Shown in pieces: positions 33,546 through 43,199 of a stretch of DNA of 64,000 bases. Position 1 is the stretch's first letter, and each line of letters starts with the position of its first letter. The notes below the pieces were generated by a model. That model was not told the DNA's origin and searched no databases. It saw nothing but the letters and a program-made list of their open reading frames with translations. The stretch is from Rhodocyclales bacterium (GTDB lineage Bacteria > Pseudomonadota > Gammaproteobacteria > Burkholderiales > Rhodocyclaceae). The translations under genes and the position numbers were made by a program. The stretch covers positions 210,363-274,362 of the forward strand of contig JAQGMF010000001.1 in the NCBI GenBank assembly GCA_028292505.1. Direction: 5' to 3'.

Positions 33546-33579
33546 AAAAAGGCCTGGCGACTTCGTGTCAGGCCTTTTT
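33546..33579. terminator. Bidirectional intrinsic terminator
   Basis: AAAAAGGCCTGgC...GtCAGGCCTTTTT forms a GC-rich stem flanked by A and T runs and works in both directions. It lies between the convergent methyltransferase and gltL genes. Confidence 0.93.
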
Positions 33580-33596
33580 ACGTAAACGACGGCGTG

Positions 33597-34325
33597 TCAG
33601 TGATGCAGTATCTTCGACAGGAACTGCTGCGCCCGCTCTGAACGTGGCTGGCCGAAAAATTCTTCTTTGGCGGCGTCTTCGACGATCTTGCCCTGGTCCA
33701 TGAAGACCACGCGATTTGCCACCTTGCGTGCAAAGCCCATTTCATGCGTCACGACCATCATCGTCATGCCTTCGTGCGCAAGCTCCACCATCACGTCCAG
33801 CACTTCATTGATCATTTCCGGGTCGAGCGCTGAAGTCGGTTCGTCGAACAACATGCAGATCGGGTCCATCGACAACGCGCGCGCAATCGCAACGCGCTGC
33901 TGCTGCCCGCCGGACATTTCGCCTGGGTATTTGTTGGTGTGTGCCTTGAGACCGACGCGCTCGAGCAGCTTCATGCCTTTGGCATTAGCCTCGTCCTCAC
34001 TGCGGTTCAACACCTTGACCTGCCCGATCGTCAAATTCTTGATGATGCTCATGTGCGGAAACAGCTCAAAGTGCTGGAACACCATGCCAACGTGTGCGCG
34101 TAGTTTCGGTAGATCGGTCTTCGGGTCGTTGATTGCCGTGCCATTAACCAGGATATTGCCTTGCTGAATGGGTTCGAGCCCGTTGACGCACTTGATCAAC
34201 GTGGACTTGCCGGAGCCCGAGGGGCCGCAGACAACGACAACTTCGCCCTTGCTCACCGATGTCGTGCAATCGGTGAGCACCTGAAAACTACCGTACCACT
34301 TGGAGACGTTCTTGATGTCGATCAT
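33597..34325 (-). CDS. gltL: Glutamate/aspartate ABC transporter, ATP-binding protein
   Basis: A 242-residue ATPase with Walker [10 protein letters not shown] (about residues 34-42), the ABC signature SGGQQQRVA, Walker [12 protein letters not shown] and the switch histidine in THEMGF. It matches the polar amino-acid family (GltL/GlnQ). It powers the GltJ-GltK permease and is the last gene of gltIJKL. Confidence 0.92.
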   Translation of the reverse strand: MIDIKNVSKWYGSFQVLTDCTTSVSKGEVVVVCGPSGSGKSTLIKCVNGLEPIQQGNILVNGTAINDPKTDLPKLRAHVGMVFQHFELFPHMSIIKNLTIGQVKVLNRSEDEANAKGMKLLERVGLKAHTNKYPGEMSGGQQQRVAIARALSMDPICMLFDEPTSALDPEMINEVLDVMVELAHEGMTMMVVTHEMGFARKVANRVVFMDQGKIVEDAAKEEFFGQPRSERAQQFLSKILHH

Positions 34326-34343
34326 GGGCGTTTTCCGGGCTCT

Positions 34344-35006
34344 CTAGCGAATGATGGCGATGCGCTTCTGCAGGTGTTTGACGAGCGTCGATAGCGAGAA
34401 GCAAAGAGTGAAGTAGATGATGGCCGCAAAGATATACATTTCGACGGGTCGACCGAAAGTCTTGCCGGTGGCCTCCGACGTGTGCAGCAGGTCGGAGGCG
34501 CCGATGGCATATACCAGCGAAGTGTCCTGGAACAGCACAATGGTCTGGGTGAACAGGATTGGCAGCATGTTGCGAAAGGCCTGGGGCAGGATGACGTTGC
34601 TCATGGTCTGACCGTAGGTCATGCCGAGTGCATAACCGGAAAAGACCTGGCCGCGCGGAATGCTCTGGATGCCAGCGCGGATGATTTCGCAATAGAAAGC
34701 GGCCTCGAAAAGCGTAAACGTGATGTAGGCGGAGCGCTCCGGCGTGATGCTCGTGATGAAGATCGGCGCGAGCAGGAAGAACCATAGGATCACCATCACT
34801 AGCGGTATCGATCGCAAGGTATCCACGTAGATGGCTGCGAGGCTGCCCAGCACTGGACCACCGGAGAGCCGCACGAGGGCGAGCAGGGTGCCGAGCACGA
34901 TCCCGCCGCTCATCGCAGCGAGTGTCAGGCCGAGGCTGAACTGGAAGCCCTTCCACACAAAGGGCAGGCTGTGTGGAATGACGCTGAAATCGAAATGCAT
35001 GGCCAT
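34344..35006 (-). CDS. gltK: Glutamate/aspartate ABC transporter permease
   Basis: A 220-residue inner-membrane permease with about five helices and the EAA loop near EIIRAGIQSIPRGQ. It forms the channel with GltJ. ATG 35006 was preferred over 35051, which lies inside gltJ; ATG 35000 two codons later is equally possible. Confidence 0.9.
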   Translation of the reverse strand: MAMHFDFSVIPHSLPFVWKGFQFSLGLTLAAMSGGIVLGTLLALVRLSGGPVLGSLAAIYVDTLRSIPLVMVILWFFLLAPIFITSITPERSAYITFTLFEAAFYCEIIRAGIQSIPRGQVFSGYALGMTYGQTMSNVILPQAFRNMLPILFTQTIVLFQDTSLVYAIGASDLLHTSEATGKTFGRPVEMYIFAAIIYFTLCFSLSTLVKHLQKRIAIIR

Positions 35007-35037
35007 GTGCGTGTTCGCTGTTTGGTTCGGTGTTTGG

Positions 35038-35781
35038 TTATTTCGCGACAATCAAACCGGGAACCCGGCTGCGGTTTTCGATGACATACATCAAGCGATT
35101 TGCGGCAAGCGCACACAGGAAATAGAGCACGGTTGCCGCGGTCAGGGTCTCGATGACTTGGCCGCCGGATTCCTCGACCATCTGCCGCGACACAAAGGTC
35201 AGATCCCACACGCCGATGGCGAACGACACTGCGGAATTCTTGAAGGTATTCATGAACTCGGAAGTGAGCGGCGGAATGATGATGCGGAAAGCCATCGGCA
35301 ATATGACATATCGATATGTCTGGGCCTGTGTGAAGCCCATCGCCAGACCGGCATAGCTTTGCCCGCGCGACAGACTCTGAATGCCGGCGCGCACCTGCTC
35401 GGCGATACGCGACGAGGTGAACAGACTGAGCGCCAGTACGGCGGTGATGAATTCCTTCGCGGGCATGTCTTGCTTGACCCACAGACCGAGGCGTTCGGGC
35501 AACAACTCGGGCACGACGAAGAACCACAGGATGAGTTGCACCAGGATGGGGATGTTGCGGAACAACTCGACCCACGCCGTGCCGATGAAAGCGAGCTTGC
35601 GGTTGGGCACAGTGCGCAGCACGCCCATGATGCTGCCCAGGATCAGACCAATCACCCACGCGCTGAGCGAGACGGCGAGTGTCCAGCCCAAGCCGATCAT
35701 CAGCCAGTTGAAGAAGGTGTCGTCACTCGACGAAACCTGCTGAAAGAAGATGCCCCAGTTCCAGTGATAGTGCACTGCCAA
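35038..35781 (-). CDS. gltJ: Glutamate/aspartate ABC transporter permease
   Basis: A 247-residue permease of the HisMQ/GltJ family with about five or six helices and an EAA-loop block EQVRAGIQSLSRGQSYAGLA. The N-terminus (WNWGIFFQQVS) is typical of GltJ. It pairs with GltK; 104 bases separate it from the binding-protein gene upstream. Confidence 0.91.
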   Translation of the reverse strand: MAVHYHWNWGIFFQQVSSSDDTFFNWLMIGLGWTLAVSLSAWVIGLILGSIMGVLRTVPNRKLAFIGTAWVELFRNIPILVQLILWFFVVPELLPERLGLWVKQDMPAKEFITAVLALSLFTSSRIAEQVRAGIQSLSRGQSYAGLAMGFTQAQTYRYVILPMAFRIIIPPLTSEFMNTFKNSAVSFAIGVWDLTFVSRQMVEESGGQVIETLTAATVLYFLCALAANRLMYVIENRSRVPGLIVAK

Positions 35782-35885
35782 CGCTCCCCTTGTTCTGTGC
35801 GCTCACGCGGCTTGGCCGGCGTTTCCGGGAGCACGCATTTCTTGTTCATTCCCGGTGTGGCGCATGCCACACCGGGCGAGGCGGC

Positions 35886-36791
35886 TTACTTCTTGTACGA
35901 CTCTGCCGGATTGTCGTTCGGGTTTGCAATGGCAGCCTTGAGCTGCTCGCTCATGGTGAAATTGAGGTTCGAGTTTTTCGGCGGAATCGGCGACAGGAAC
36001 CACTTGGTGTATAGCTTGTTGATCTCGCCGGATTTCATCATGCCCTTGACTGTGTCATCGACGAGCGCCTTGAACTGGGAATCGTCGCGGCGAAGCATGA
36101 TGGCGATCGGCTCTGTCGACAGTGCCGGGCCGACGATGGCATATGCCGAGGGATTCTGCGAGTTGGCGATATTGCTGGCTAGCAGATTGTCATCCATGAC
36201 AAATGCAACGGCGCGATCGCTTTCCAGCATCTGGAACGAGTCGGCGTGATCCTTGCCATAGACTTCCTTGAAGTCGACGTTCTTGCCCTTCTCATGTGAG
36301 CGCATCAGTGCCACGCTTGTCGTTCCTGTCGTCGTCGCGACAGGTTTGCCGGAGAGCTGGTCCAGATCGGTTATGCCAGATGATTTCTTGACGGCCATGC
36401 GCACATTGGTCACGAAAGTCGTCGGTGCGAAGGCCACTTGTTTCTGACGGTCCGCGTTATTAGTGGTCGATCCGCACTCCAGATCGACCGTGCCGTTGAC
36501 GACCAGCGGAATGCGGTTCTGCGAAGTCACTTCCTGTTCGGTAACCTTCAGGTTCGGCATCTTCAGCTTCGCCTTTACGGCATCGACGATTTTGTAGCAG
36601 ATGTCGATGTGATAGCCGACCACCTTCTGGTTTGCATCGAGGTACGACAATGGGCCGGACGATGTGCGGATGCCGAGGGTGATAGCCCCCGAGTCCTTGA
36701 CCTTCTTGAGTGTGCCGTCGAGTTCTTGGGCAAGAATTGCTTGCGAACTGAGGCTGGTTACTGCAATGGCAAAGAGTGCTTGTTTGAACAT
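35886..36791 (-). CDS. gltI: Glutamate/aspartate-binding periplasmic protein
   Basis: A 301-residue solute-binding protein with a signal peptide (MFKQALFAIAVTSLSSQAILA, cleavage near residue 21). The family 3 block starts TLKKVKDSGAITLGIR and continues with GYHIDICYKIVDAVK. ATG 36791 was chosen because GGAGG lies six bases upstream and it starts the signal peptide; the frame is open 53 codons further but without sense. A perfect 14-base palindrome lies just upstream. Confidence 0.93.
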   Translation of the reverse strand: MFKQALFAIAVTSLSSQAILAQELDGTLKKVKDSGAITLGIRTSSGPLSYLDANQKVVGYHIDICYKIVDAVKAKLKMPNLKVTEQEVTSQNRIPLVVNGTVDLECGSTTNNADRQKQVAFAPTTFVTNVRMAVKKSSGITDLDQLSGKPVATTTGTTSVALMRSHEKGKNVDFKEVYGKDHADSFQMLESDRAVAFVMDDNLLASNIANSQNPSAYAIVGPALSTEPIAIMLRRDDSQFKALVDDTVKGMMKSGEINKLYTKWFLSPIPPKNSNLNFTMSEQLKAAIANPNDNPAESYKK

Positions 36792-36810
36792 GCGGTCCTC
36801 CGGAAGTAAC

Positions 36811-36824
36811 TCGGCACGTGCCGA
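36811..36824. promoter_or_regulatory. Perfect 14-base palindrome upstream of gltI
   Basis: TCGGCACGTGCCGA lies 20 bases before the gltI start codon, so it is in or near the leader. It could be an operator for a dimeric regulator. It sits in the 313-base gap 36792-37104, which otherwise holds the direct repeat at 36835-36855 and no gene. Confidence 0.45.
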
Positions 36825-36834
36825 ATAGATGGCA

Positions 36835-36855
36835 TTGTAGGCAATTTGTAGGCAA
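36835..36855. repeat. Tandem repeat TTGTAGGCAA upstream of gltI
   Basis: Two perfect 10-base copies (36835-36844 and 36846-36855) with an 11-base period, about one helical turn. This spacing is common for regulator half-sites. It lies 44-64 bases upstream of the gltI start. Confidence 0.5.
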
Positions 36856-37104
36856 TAACTGCGCCAGCCGGTCCAGAAATCGAAGCTCGCAGCTTGTGCC
36901 CGACAAAACAATGGGGGCTTGCCCGAGGCCTGTCGGGCCGTGACAAACATTTACCGGTGAAAGTGGATTGAAATGCCATGACGCCGATGGCCGATTGGGC
37001 ATCTTGTCACGGGGCTCAATCCGGGTAAGCCCTATACTGGCGGGCCTAATTGCGGCCCGCAGGCCGTCGTTGGGTCCGTACCCGGTGTCACTTCGAGGTT
37101 CCAG

Positions 37105-39933
37105 ATGCTTGTGAGATTCTTCCTCCAGCGCTTTGCGTCGCGTCGGCTGATCGGCATGGTCGCGCTGGCTTGTTGCCTGAGCGCGCCCATAGCCTGGGCA
37201 GTGGACACGGACCGGGCAGGAAAATTTTATGAAGATGGTCTGGCGCGCTTCAAGAAGAACGATGTCGACGGCGCCATCATCCAGCTCAAGAACGCCCTGC
37301 AGCAAGACAATCGCCTGCTGGCCGCGCACGTGCTGCTCGGCAAGGCGCTACTACGCAACGGCAATCCGCCAGCCGCCGAAGTGGCGTTCAACGACGCGCT
37401 GCGCCTGGGCGTGAGCCGCAGCGAGGTGCTTGCGTCGCTGGGGCGCACCTATCTGTTGATGGGTCAGCCGAAAATGCTTATCGAGCGCGTGACGTCGGAC
37501 GATCTGCCTACCCAGGCAAAGGTCGACGTGTTGTCGTTGCGCGGCGAGGCCTATGCCGAAATGGGCAACTATCCGCAGGCTTCGCAGTCGTTTGAAGATG
37601 CGCGTTCGGCCGACCCGGCGTCGATTGTGCCGTTGCTGGGCGAGATACCCATTCTGCTTTCACAGGGACAAGGCGAACGGGCGCGCTTCCTCGGTGAGCG
37701 CGCCGTCGCGCTGGCGCCCGCCAGCGCGGATGCCTGGAACATGTACGCTTCCGTCGCACATGCCGCGCTCGATCTGCGCACTGCACTGGATCGATACGGC
37801 AAGGCCCTGCTGCTCGATCCGAATCTCGTCGACGCACGCATCGCCCGCGCTTCGATTCTCCTCGACCAGAAGCGTGACGCCGAAGCGGAAGCCGATCTCA
37901 TCGTGCTAAAAAAGCTGGCTCCCAGCGAGGCACGTGCGGCCTATCTGCGCGCTGTGTTGGCGGGGCGCAGGGGCCAGTCCGAAACGGTGCACGCGGCACT
38001 GACCGAGATCGCCCAGACCATTGACAGCCTGCCACGCAGCTGGCTGGCAGGTCGCGAGCAATTCCTCATGCTCGGTGCCGTGGCGCATCATGGTTTGGGA
38101 GCAAATACCAAGGCGCAGGCTTATCTCGAAGCCGTCATCGGACTCAATAGCCGCAATCTCGGCGCGCGTCGGTTACTGGCCATGATCCATCTCGACCAGA
38201 ACGATTTCGGTTCCGTCGAAAGAGACCTGGATCCGGTGCTACGCGATGCACCGAATGATCCGCAGGCCCTCTATCTGATGGGGCAGTTGCGGCTTGCACA
38301 GAAGCGCTACGTACAGGCCAGTCAGCTGCTCGACCGCGCCGCCCAACTAGGCGGTGATACGGCGGATGTCCGCGCCGCCATTGGCTTTACACAACTTGGA
38401 CTGGGCGAAGGGGAAGCCGGCGTCAAGAGTCTCGAAGCCTCTTTTGCCAAGAAGCCGGGCGACGCCAAAGTCGGCCTGGCTCTGGCGATCGAATACGTGC
38501 GCATGCGACAGGGCGCCAAGGCGATTGCCGCGGCCGAAGCAGTCGTCAAGGCTGACCCTGCCAACATCGCTGCGCTCAACGCGCTGGGTGCGGTGCGCGC
38601 CGCAGCAGGCGACAAAGCGGGGGCACGCAAAGCTTACGAACAGGTGCTGCTGAAGGATGCCTCGTTCGGGCCTTCCGTACTCAATTTGGCTAAGCTCGAC
38701 CAGGCGGACGGCCGGCTCGATGACGGACGCAAGCGCCTCAATGCCTGGTTGGCGCGCAATGCCGATGATGACAACGCCATGTACGAGCTGGGGCGCATCG
38801 AGTTGAGCGCCGGCCGCCGCACCGAAGCGCAGCATTGGTTCGAGAAGGCGTTTGCCCAACGTGCGACCAATGAGCGCGCCGGCATTGCCCTGGTCGATCT
38901 GCTGCTCGGTCAGGGTGCCGTTCAGCCAGCACTCAAAGTCGCACGGGATCTCGCCGACGCCAATCGCAACAGCCTCGATGCGCAGAGTGCGCTTGCGCGC
39001 AGCGAGCTCGCGGCAGGCGACCGTACCAATCTGTTGCTGACGCTCAAGGACATGACGAAGCAGGCCGAATACGACGCGGTTGTGCAGATACGCATCGGCC
39101 GCCTGCAATTGCAAGCTGAAAATCCCGACGGTGCTGCCTACAACGCGCAAAAGTCGCTTGCTGCCGTACCGAATAATCTCCCTGCCCTGTCTCTCATGGC
39201 GGACGCCGAAATGGCACGCAAGGATTTGACCAAGGCCGAATCTATCGGCAAGGACATCATCGCGCGTTACCCTGCCAGCGCCGAGGGCTACCGCGTCGGC
39301 GGCGATGCCGCCATGTTGCGTGGCAATTCCGCCGCCGCCGCGCAATCCTATCGCGGCGCGCTCGAGCGCGAGCCCAGCACGGCGTATACGCAGCGGCTGG
39401 CACACGCCTTGTCTCAGGCCGGCGACGTGCCGCGGGCGTTGGATGCGTTGAACGCGTGGCTGAAAAAGAACCCAGACGACCTCGCTGTCCGTGCCACCCT
39501 GGCCGAGATCAACATGCGTACGGGCAACTGGAAGGCCGCGCGCGAACAGTTCGACAAAGTGCTGGCCGTTCAACCGAATGCAGTCGGTATTCTGAACAAT
39601 CAGGCAACTGTCCTGCAGCGCCTCGGCGACCCGGCGGCCATGAGCGTGGCGGAACGTGCCTACAAGTTGGCACCGCAAAATCCCAGCGTAGTGGATACTT
39701 ACGGCTGGAGTCAGGCCATGGCGGGCAAACTCGACGTCGCGTTGCGGCTCTTGCGCGATGCGCGCTTGCGCCAGCCGGAAGATGGCGACATCCGCTACCA
39801 CCTTGCATGGACGTTGTCGCGTCTGGGGCGCAAACCCGAGGCGCGAGAAGAATTGAGCTATGCCTTGAAGTCCAGCGCCCGTTTCGATTCGCTGGCCGAA
39901 GCCAAGGCGCTGATGAAGGAATTGGGCGGATGA
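37105..39933 (+). CDS. prsT: PEP-CTERM system TPR-repeat protein PrsT
   Basis: A 942-residue exported protein made almost wholly of TPR helices, with a signal peptide (cleavage near AWAV-DTD, about residue 33). Its length and repeated A-x-x-x-Y/F-x-x-A-L pattern match PrsT, the TPR lipoprotein-like partner of exosortase/PEP-CTERM systems. PrsT is linked to exopolysaccharide and surface-protein export. A PEP-CTERM substrate gene follows, but no exosortase (EpsH/XrtA) lies in the window. The long minus-strand open frame within it is a codon-usage shadow. Confidence 0.9.
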   Translation: MLVRFFLQRFASRRLIGMVALACCLSAPIAWAVDTDRAGKFYEDGLARFKKNDVDGAIIQLKNALQQDNRLLAAHVLLGKALLRNGNPPAAEVAFNDALRLGVSRSEVLASLGRTYLLMGQPKMLIERVTSDDLPTQAKVDVLSLRGEAYAEMGNYPQASQSFEDARSADPASIVPLLGEIPILLSQGQGERARFLGERAVALAPASADAWNMYASVAHAALDLRTALDRYGKALLLDPNLVDARIARASILLDQKRDAEAEADLIVLKKLAPSEARAAYLRAVLAGRRGQSETVHAALTEIAQTIDSLPRSWLAGREQFLMLGAVAHHGLGANTKAQAYLEAVIGLNSRNLGARRLLAMIHLDQNDFGSVERDLDPVLRDAPNDPQALYLMGQLRLAQKRYVQASQLLDRAAQLGGDTADVRAAIGFTQLGLGEGEAGVKSLEASFAKKPGDAKVGLALAIEYVRMRQGAKAIAAAEAVVKADPANIAALNALGAVRAAAGDKAGARKAYEQVLLKDASFGPSVLNLAKLDQADGRLDDGRKRLNAWLARNADDDNAMYELGRIELSAGRRTEAQHWFEKAFAQRATNERAGIALVDLLLGQGAVQPALKVARDLADANRNSLDAQSALARSELAAGDRTNLLLTLKDMTKQAEYDAVVQIRIGRLQLQAENPDGAAYNAQKSLAAVPNNLPALSLMADAEMARKDLTKAESIGKDIIARYPASAEGYRVGGDAAMLRGNSAAAAQSYRGALEREPSTAYTQRLAHALSQAGDVPRALDALNAWLKKNPDDLAVRATLAEINMRTGNWKAAREQFDKVLAVQPNAVGILNNQATVLQRLGDPAAMSVAERAYKLAPQNPSVVDTYGWSQAMAGKLDVALRLLRDARLRQPEDGDIRYHLAWTLSRLGRKPEAREELSYALKSSARFDSLAEAKALMKELGG

Positions 39934-40032
39934 GCTCGTCCGCTCAGATGACTGTCGCCAAATTTGACGCTTCTCTATGAAACACTCTGGCGTTTGTTGG
40001 TTAGCAATTGATTTATAAAGATATTTTAGGCG

Positions 40033-40048
40033 TGGACCGAAGTTTGCT
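40033..40048 (+). promoter_or_regulatory. Sigma-54-type (-24/-12) promoter of the PEP-CTERM gene
   Basis: TGGACCGAAGTTTGCT matches the consensus TGGCACGNNNNTTGCW in the key GG and GC dinucleotides and in spacing. It lies 43 bases before the ATG of the PEP-CTERM gene. Sigma-54 control through the PrsK/PrsR two-component pair is known for PEP-CTERM genes. Confidence 0.68.
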
Positions 40049-40090
40049 TATTGCACTGCGACCGCATCACAATTTTTGGAGTATTTCCTC

Positions 40091-40966
40091 ATGAGTCACA
40101 CGAAACGGATAGCACTCGCGATTTTGGCTGCCTTGGGCGCCTTAAACGCACCTTCCGTTCTTGCTTCGGCGACGTATTCGTTCGATTGCAGCAAGACTGA
40201 CTGTAGCAACTCCATCGCGCCGAGTGGCTTGGCCTCGTCTTCCTGGGGCAACACGCGCAGCTTTTCAGCTGTGGAGTCAGTGACAGGCTCGACCATCACG
40301 GTAACGGCTCAGGCGATTGCCAACACGAATGGCACCAGCGCTACGAGCAACGCTGCGGCGCAGACTATTGATACGGCTTACCTGGCCGCATATGGCACTG
40401 TGGGCCAGGCATCTGGAAGCAACGGATTGGGCATTTCCAACAAAGACATGTACGGCGTGGGTGGGGATCTGGACACAAGCGAAGGTGTCGTGCCAGAGCA
40501 TGCCATGGACAACAATCAGCGTTATGACATGGTTCTGCTGACTTTCAGCACAGCTGTGACGCTGTCCCAGATTCAGTTGGGATGGTCCAGTACCGATTCT
40601 GACGTCAGTATCTTGGCCTACACCGGAGCTGGTGTTGCGCCGCTGATTGGTAAGACTTTTGCGCAACTCGTTACGAGCGGCTGGTCTGCAGTTGGTAGCT
40701 ATGCCGATGTTGGCACGGGCACCGCAAAAACTGTCAATGCCGGCAACGTCAGCTCGACGACTTGGCTGGTAGGTGCATACAATCCACTGAGCGGCGATAC
40801 ATCCTGTTCGACCTGTAACGTTGGCGATGACTACGTCAAATTGCTGGGTGCAACATTCAAGGACCTGCCTAAGCCACCTACAACGGATGTGCCGGAGCCG
40901 GCTTCGTTGGCACTAGTTGGCTTGGCTCTGGCGGGTGTAGCAGTTTCACGCCGCCGTAAGAAATAA
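40091..40966 (+). CDS. PEP-CTERM sorting-domain surface protein
   Basis: A 291-residue exported protein with a signal peptide (cleavage near VLAS-ATYS) and a C-terminal sorting signal: VPEPASLALVGLALAGVAV followed by SRRRKK. This is the PEP motif, hydrophobic helix and basic tail recognised by an exosortase. The mature part is Ser/Thr/Gly-rich with a SCSTCNVGDDYVKL block; its function is unknown, with surface or matrix location likely. ATG 40091 follows TTGGAG; the TTG at 40076 is less likely. Its composition is lower in GC than the neighbouring prsT. Confidence 0.92.
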   Translation: MSHTKRIALAILAALGALNAPSVLASATYSFDCSKTDCSNSIAPSGLASSSWGNTRSFSAVESVTGSTITVTAQAIANTNGTSATSNAAAQTIDTAYLAAYGTVGQASGSNGLGISNKDMYGVGGDLDTSEGVVPEHAMDNNQRYDMVLLTFSTAVTLSQIQLGWSSTDSDVSILAYTGAGVAPLIGKTFAQLVTSGWSAVGSYADVGTGTAKTVNAGNVSSTTWLVGAYNPLSGDTSCSTCNVGDDYVKLLGATFKDLPKPPTTDVPEPASLALVGLALAGVAVSRRRKK

Positions 40967-40995
40967 AAACAAGAAGACAGTCGATGCAACAGCGG

Positions 40996-41026
40996 GAACG
41001 GCGCCTTTGGGCGCCGTTCTTGTTTT
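40996..41026 (+). terminator. Intrinsic terminator of the PEP-CTERM gene
   Basis: GAACGGCGCC-TTTG-GGCGCCGTTC forms a perfect 10-base stem with a tetraloop, followed by TTGTTTT. The 415-base gap 40967-41381 otherwise holds only the dispersed repeat at 41228-41338. Confidence 0.9.
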
Positions 41027-41227
41027 GGCGATGGCTTAACGTAGCGATGAAGAGGGTGCTAGGAGGCTGTTGGCGATCTCTCGAATGTCATGTACGCCTG
41101 GAAATCTGGCGCATGAGCGGACAGTCATCGGCCTTGCGGGCGGCTTACCGCAAGGGGGCAAAGGACGGACGCAGAGAAGATATTCAAGGTTCCTCCCTTG
41201 AAGCCAGTCAGGGCTGCGCAGGAAGCT

Positions 41228-41338
41228 CGTCATCCCGGCGGAAGCCGGGATCCACTCGGAGGCGCCGTACTGGATTCCGACTTTGCGAGCTTTCCGCTTC
41301 GCGAAAATGCCCGCTTACCCCTCTATGCCGGAATGACG
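41228..41338. repeat. CGTCATCCCGGC-type dispersed intergenic repeat
   Basis: Begins with CGTCATCCCGGCGGAAGCCGGGATCCA and ends with CCGGAATGACG in inverted sense, enclosing about 70 unrelated bases. It belongs to the same family as the elements at 50655, 56056 and 63901. No gene is seen in this stretch. Confidence 0.8.
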
Positions 41339-41381
41339 ACGCAAAGCATGATTGTGCGACCAAGCCTCATTCTGAGGCGCA

Positions 41382-43190
41382 TCAATCGACCAGGCTTTCC
41401 TCTTGCAACTGCAACGCCCACATCTGCGCGTAGCTACCATCCTTGGCCAGCAGCGCTGCGTGCGAACCGCGCTCGATGATCCGGCCGGCTTCGATGACGA
41501 CAATCTCGTCTGCGTTCATGACGGTGGACAGGCGATGCGCGATGATCAGCGCGGTGCGCCCCTTGGCTGCCGCTTCGAGCTGCGACTGAATGGCTTTCTC
41601 CGTCTTCGAGTCGAGCGCCGAAGTCGCTTCGTCGAAGATCAGGATGGGTGGGTCTTTCAGCAATGTGCGGGCGATCGCCACGCGCTGCTTTTCGCCGCCG
41701 GATAGTTTTAAGCCGCGCTCGCCTACCTTTGTTTCGTAACCGTCCGGCAGACTCAGAATGAAGTCGTGCAATTGCGCGGCGCGCGCTGCGGCTATGACTT
41801 CGTCATGATTGGCTTCGGGCCGTCCGTAGCGGATGTTGTGGAGGATGCTGTCATTGAACAGCACGGTATCTTGCGGCACGATGCCGACGGCGCGGCGCAG
41901 ACTGGCCTGCTTGAGCTGGCGCAGATCAATGCCATTAAGCTTGATGGCACCGCCAGTGACATCGTAGAAGCGGAATAGCAGGCGCGACAGCGTCGACTTG
42001 CCTGCGCCGGAATGGCCGACGACGGCAACCGTATGGCCGGGCGAGATGTCGATGCTGATGTCATTCAGCACGGGGCGGCGCGGATCGTAGGCGAAGCTCA
42101 CATTCTCGAAACGCAGGCCGACAGGGCCGGGCGGCAGGTCGACGGCATCCGGCGCGTCCTGCACTTCGCGCTCGGTGCGCAGCAGATTGAACATGCGTTC
42201 GATATCGGTGAGCGCCTGACGGATCTCGCGGTAGAGCACGCCGAGGAAATTGAGCGGGATGTAGAGCTGGATGAGGAAGGCATTGACCAGCACGATATCG
42301 CCGAGCGTCATGTGTCCCGCCGCAACGCCCGCAGCAGCGCGCCACATCATGGCTGTCACACCGCAGGCGATGATGAAGGCCTGACCGATATTGAGGCCGG
42401 ACAGCGAGTACTGGTTGCGGATTTGCGCATTCATCCAGGCGCCCAGCTGTTCGTCATAACGACGCGTTTCGTAGCCTTCGTTATTGAAGTACTTAACCGT
42501 CTCGTAGTTGATCAGGCTGTCGATGGCGCGTGCGTTGGCGGCCGAGTCCAGTTCGTTGGCCTGGCGTCGCAAGCTGGTGCGCCAGTTGGTGACGCGTACG
42601 GTGAAAAAGACATACACGGTCAGCGTGGCGACCGTAATCAGCGCAAAGCTGATGTCATAATTCTTGATCAGTACACCAAGCACCAGCGCGATTTCAACGA
42701 TGATCGGCAGGATGCTGTAGATCGCATAGCTGATCAGTGAGCCGATGGAGCGTGTGCCGCGCTCGATGTCACGCGTCAGTCCACCGGTCTGGCGTTCCAG
42801 GTGAAAGCGCAGCGACAGTGCGTGCAGGTGTTGAAAGACTTCCAGCGTAATGCTGCGCACGGCCTGTTGTGTGACGCGCGCAAACAGGATTTCGCGTAGT
42901 TCCGTAAAGGTGGAAGTCGCAAAGCGCAGGGCGCCGTAGGCAAGCAGGATTGCTGCCGGTACGACGATGACCGCCTGACCCTTGCTGAGATTGAGCGCAT
43001 CGACGACGTGCTTGAACACGATAGGCACGCCCACGTTGGCGACTTTTGCGCCGACCAGGCAAATCAGTGCCAGCGCTACCCGGCCATGCCAGCGCCAGAC
43101 GTAGGGCAACAGGGATTTGATGGTGGCCCAGGCTTTGAGATCGCCTGAGGCATGAGGGACAGGCAGGGGCAGGGAAGAGGCGCGTCGCAT
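41382..43190 (-). CDS. ABC exporter of the Atm1/HMT1 (heavy-metal, glutathione) type
   Basis: A 602-residue fused half-transporter. Six helices (about residues 25-320) are followed by an ATPase domain with Walker A GHSGAGKST (about 396-404), signature LSGGEKQRVA, Walker B LIFDEATSALD and the histidine in IAHRLST. The sequence resembles Atm1-like proteins (LERQTGGLTRDIERGTRSI, FFTVRVTNWRT), which export glutathione-linked metal or sulfur compounds. It is probably monocistronic, and no metal-responsive regulator is adjacent. Confidence 0.9.
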   Translation of the reverse strand: MRRASSLPLPVPHASGDLKAWATIKSLLPYVWRWHGRVALALICLVGAKVANVGVPIVFKHVVDALNLSKGQAVIVVPAAILLAYGALRFATSTFTELREILFARVTQQAVRSITLEVFQHLHALSLRFHLERQTGGLTRDIERGTRSIGSLISYAIYSILPIIVEIALVLGVLIKNYDISFALITVATLTVYVFFTVRVTNWRTSLRRQANELDSAANARAIDSLINYETVKYFNNEGYETRRYDEQLGAWMNAQIRNQYSLSGLNIGQAFIIACGVTAMMWRAAAGVAAGHMTLGDIVLVNAFLIQLYIPLNFLGVLYREIRQALTDIERMFNLLRTEREVQDAPDAVDLPPGPVGLRFENVSFAYDPRRPVLNDISIDISPGHTVAVVGHSGAGKSTLSRLLFRFYDVTGGAIKLNGIDLRQLKQASLRRAVGIVPQDTVLFNDSILHNIRYGRPEANHDEVIAAARAAQLHDFILSLPDGYETKVGERGLKLSGGEKQRVAIARTLLKDPPILIFDEATSALDSKTEKAIQSQLEAAAKGRTALIIAHRLSTVMNADEIVVIEAGRIIERGSHAALLAKDGSYAQMWALQLQEESLVD

Positions 43191-43199
43191 GCCGGCATT

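Noticed and set aside
34831..36249. 472-residue plus-strand open frame across gltK, gltJ and gltI
   Set aside because: Spans three real genes and their gaps in antisense; no domain recognised.
37037..37052. Sigma-54-like sequence TGGCGGGCCTAATTGC upstream of prsT
   Set aside because: The distance between GG and GC is one base too long for a functional -24/-12 promoter.
38347..39801. 484-residue minus-strand open frame inside prsT
   Set aside because: Antisense to a regular TPR repeat protein; the repetitive coding sequence keeps the opposite frame open.
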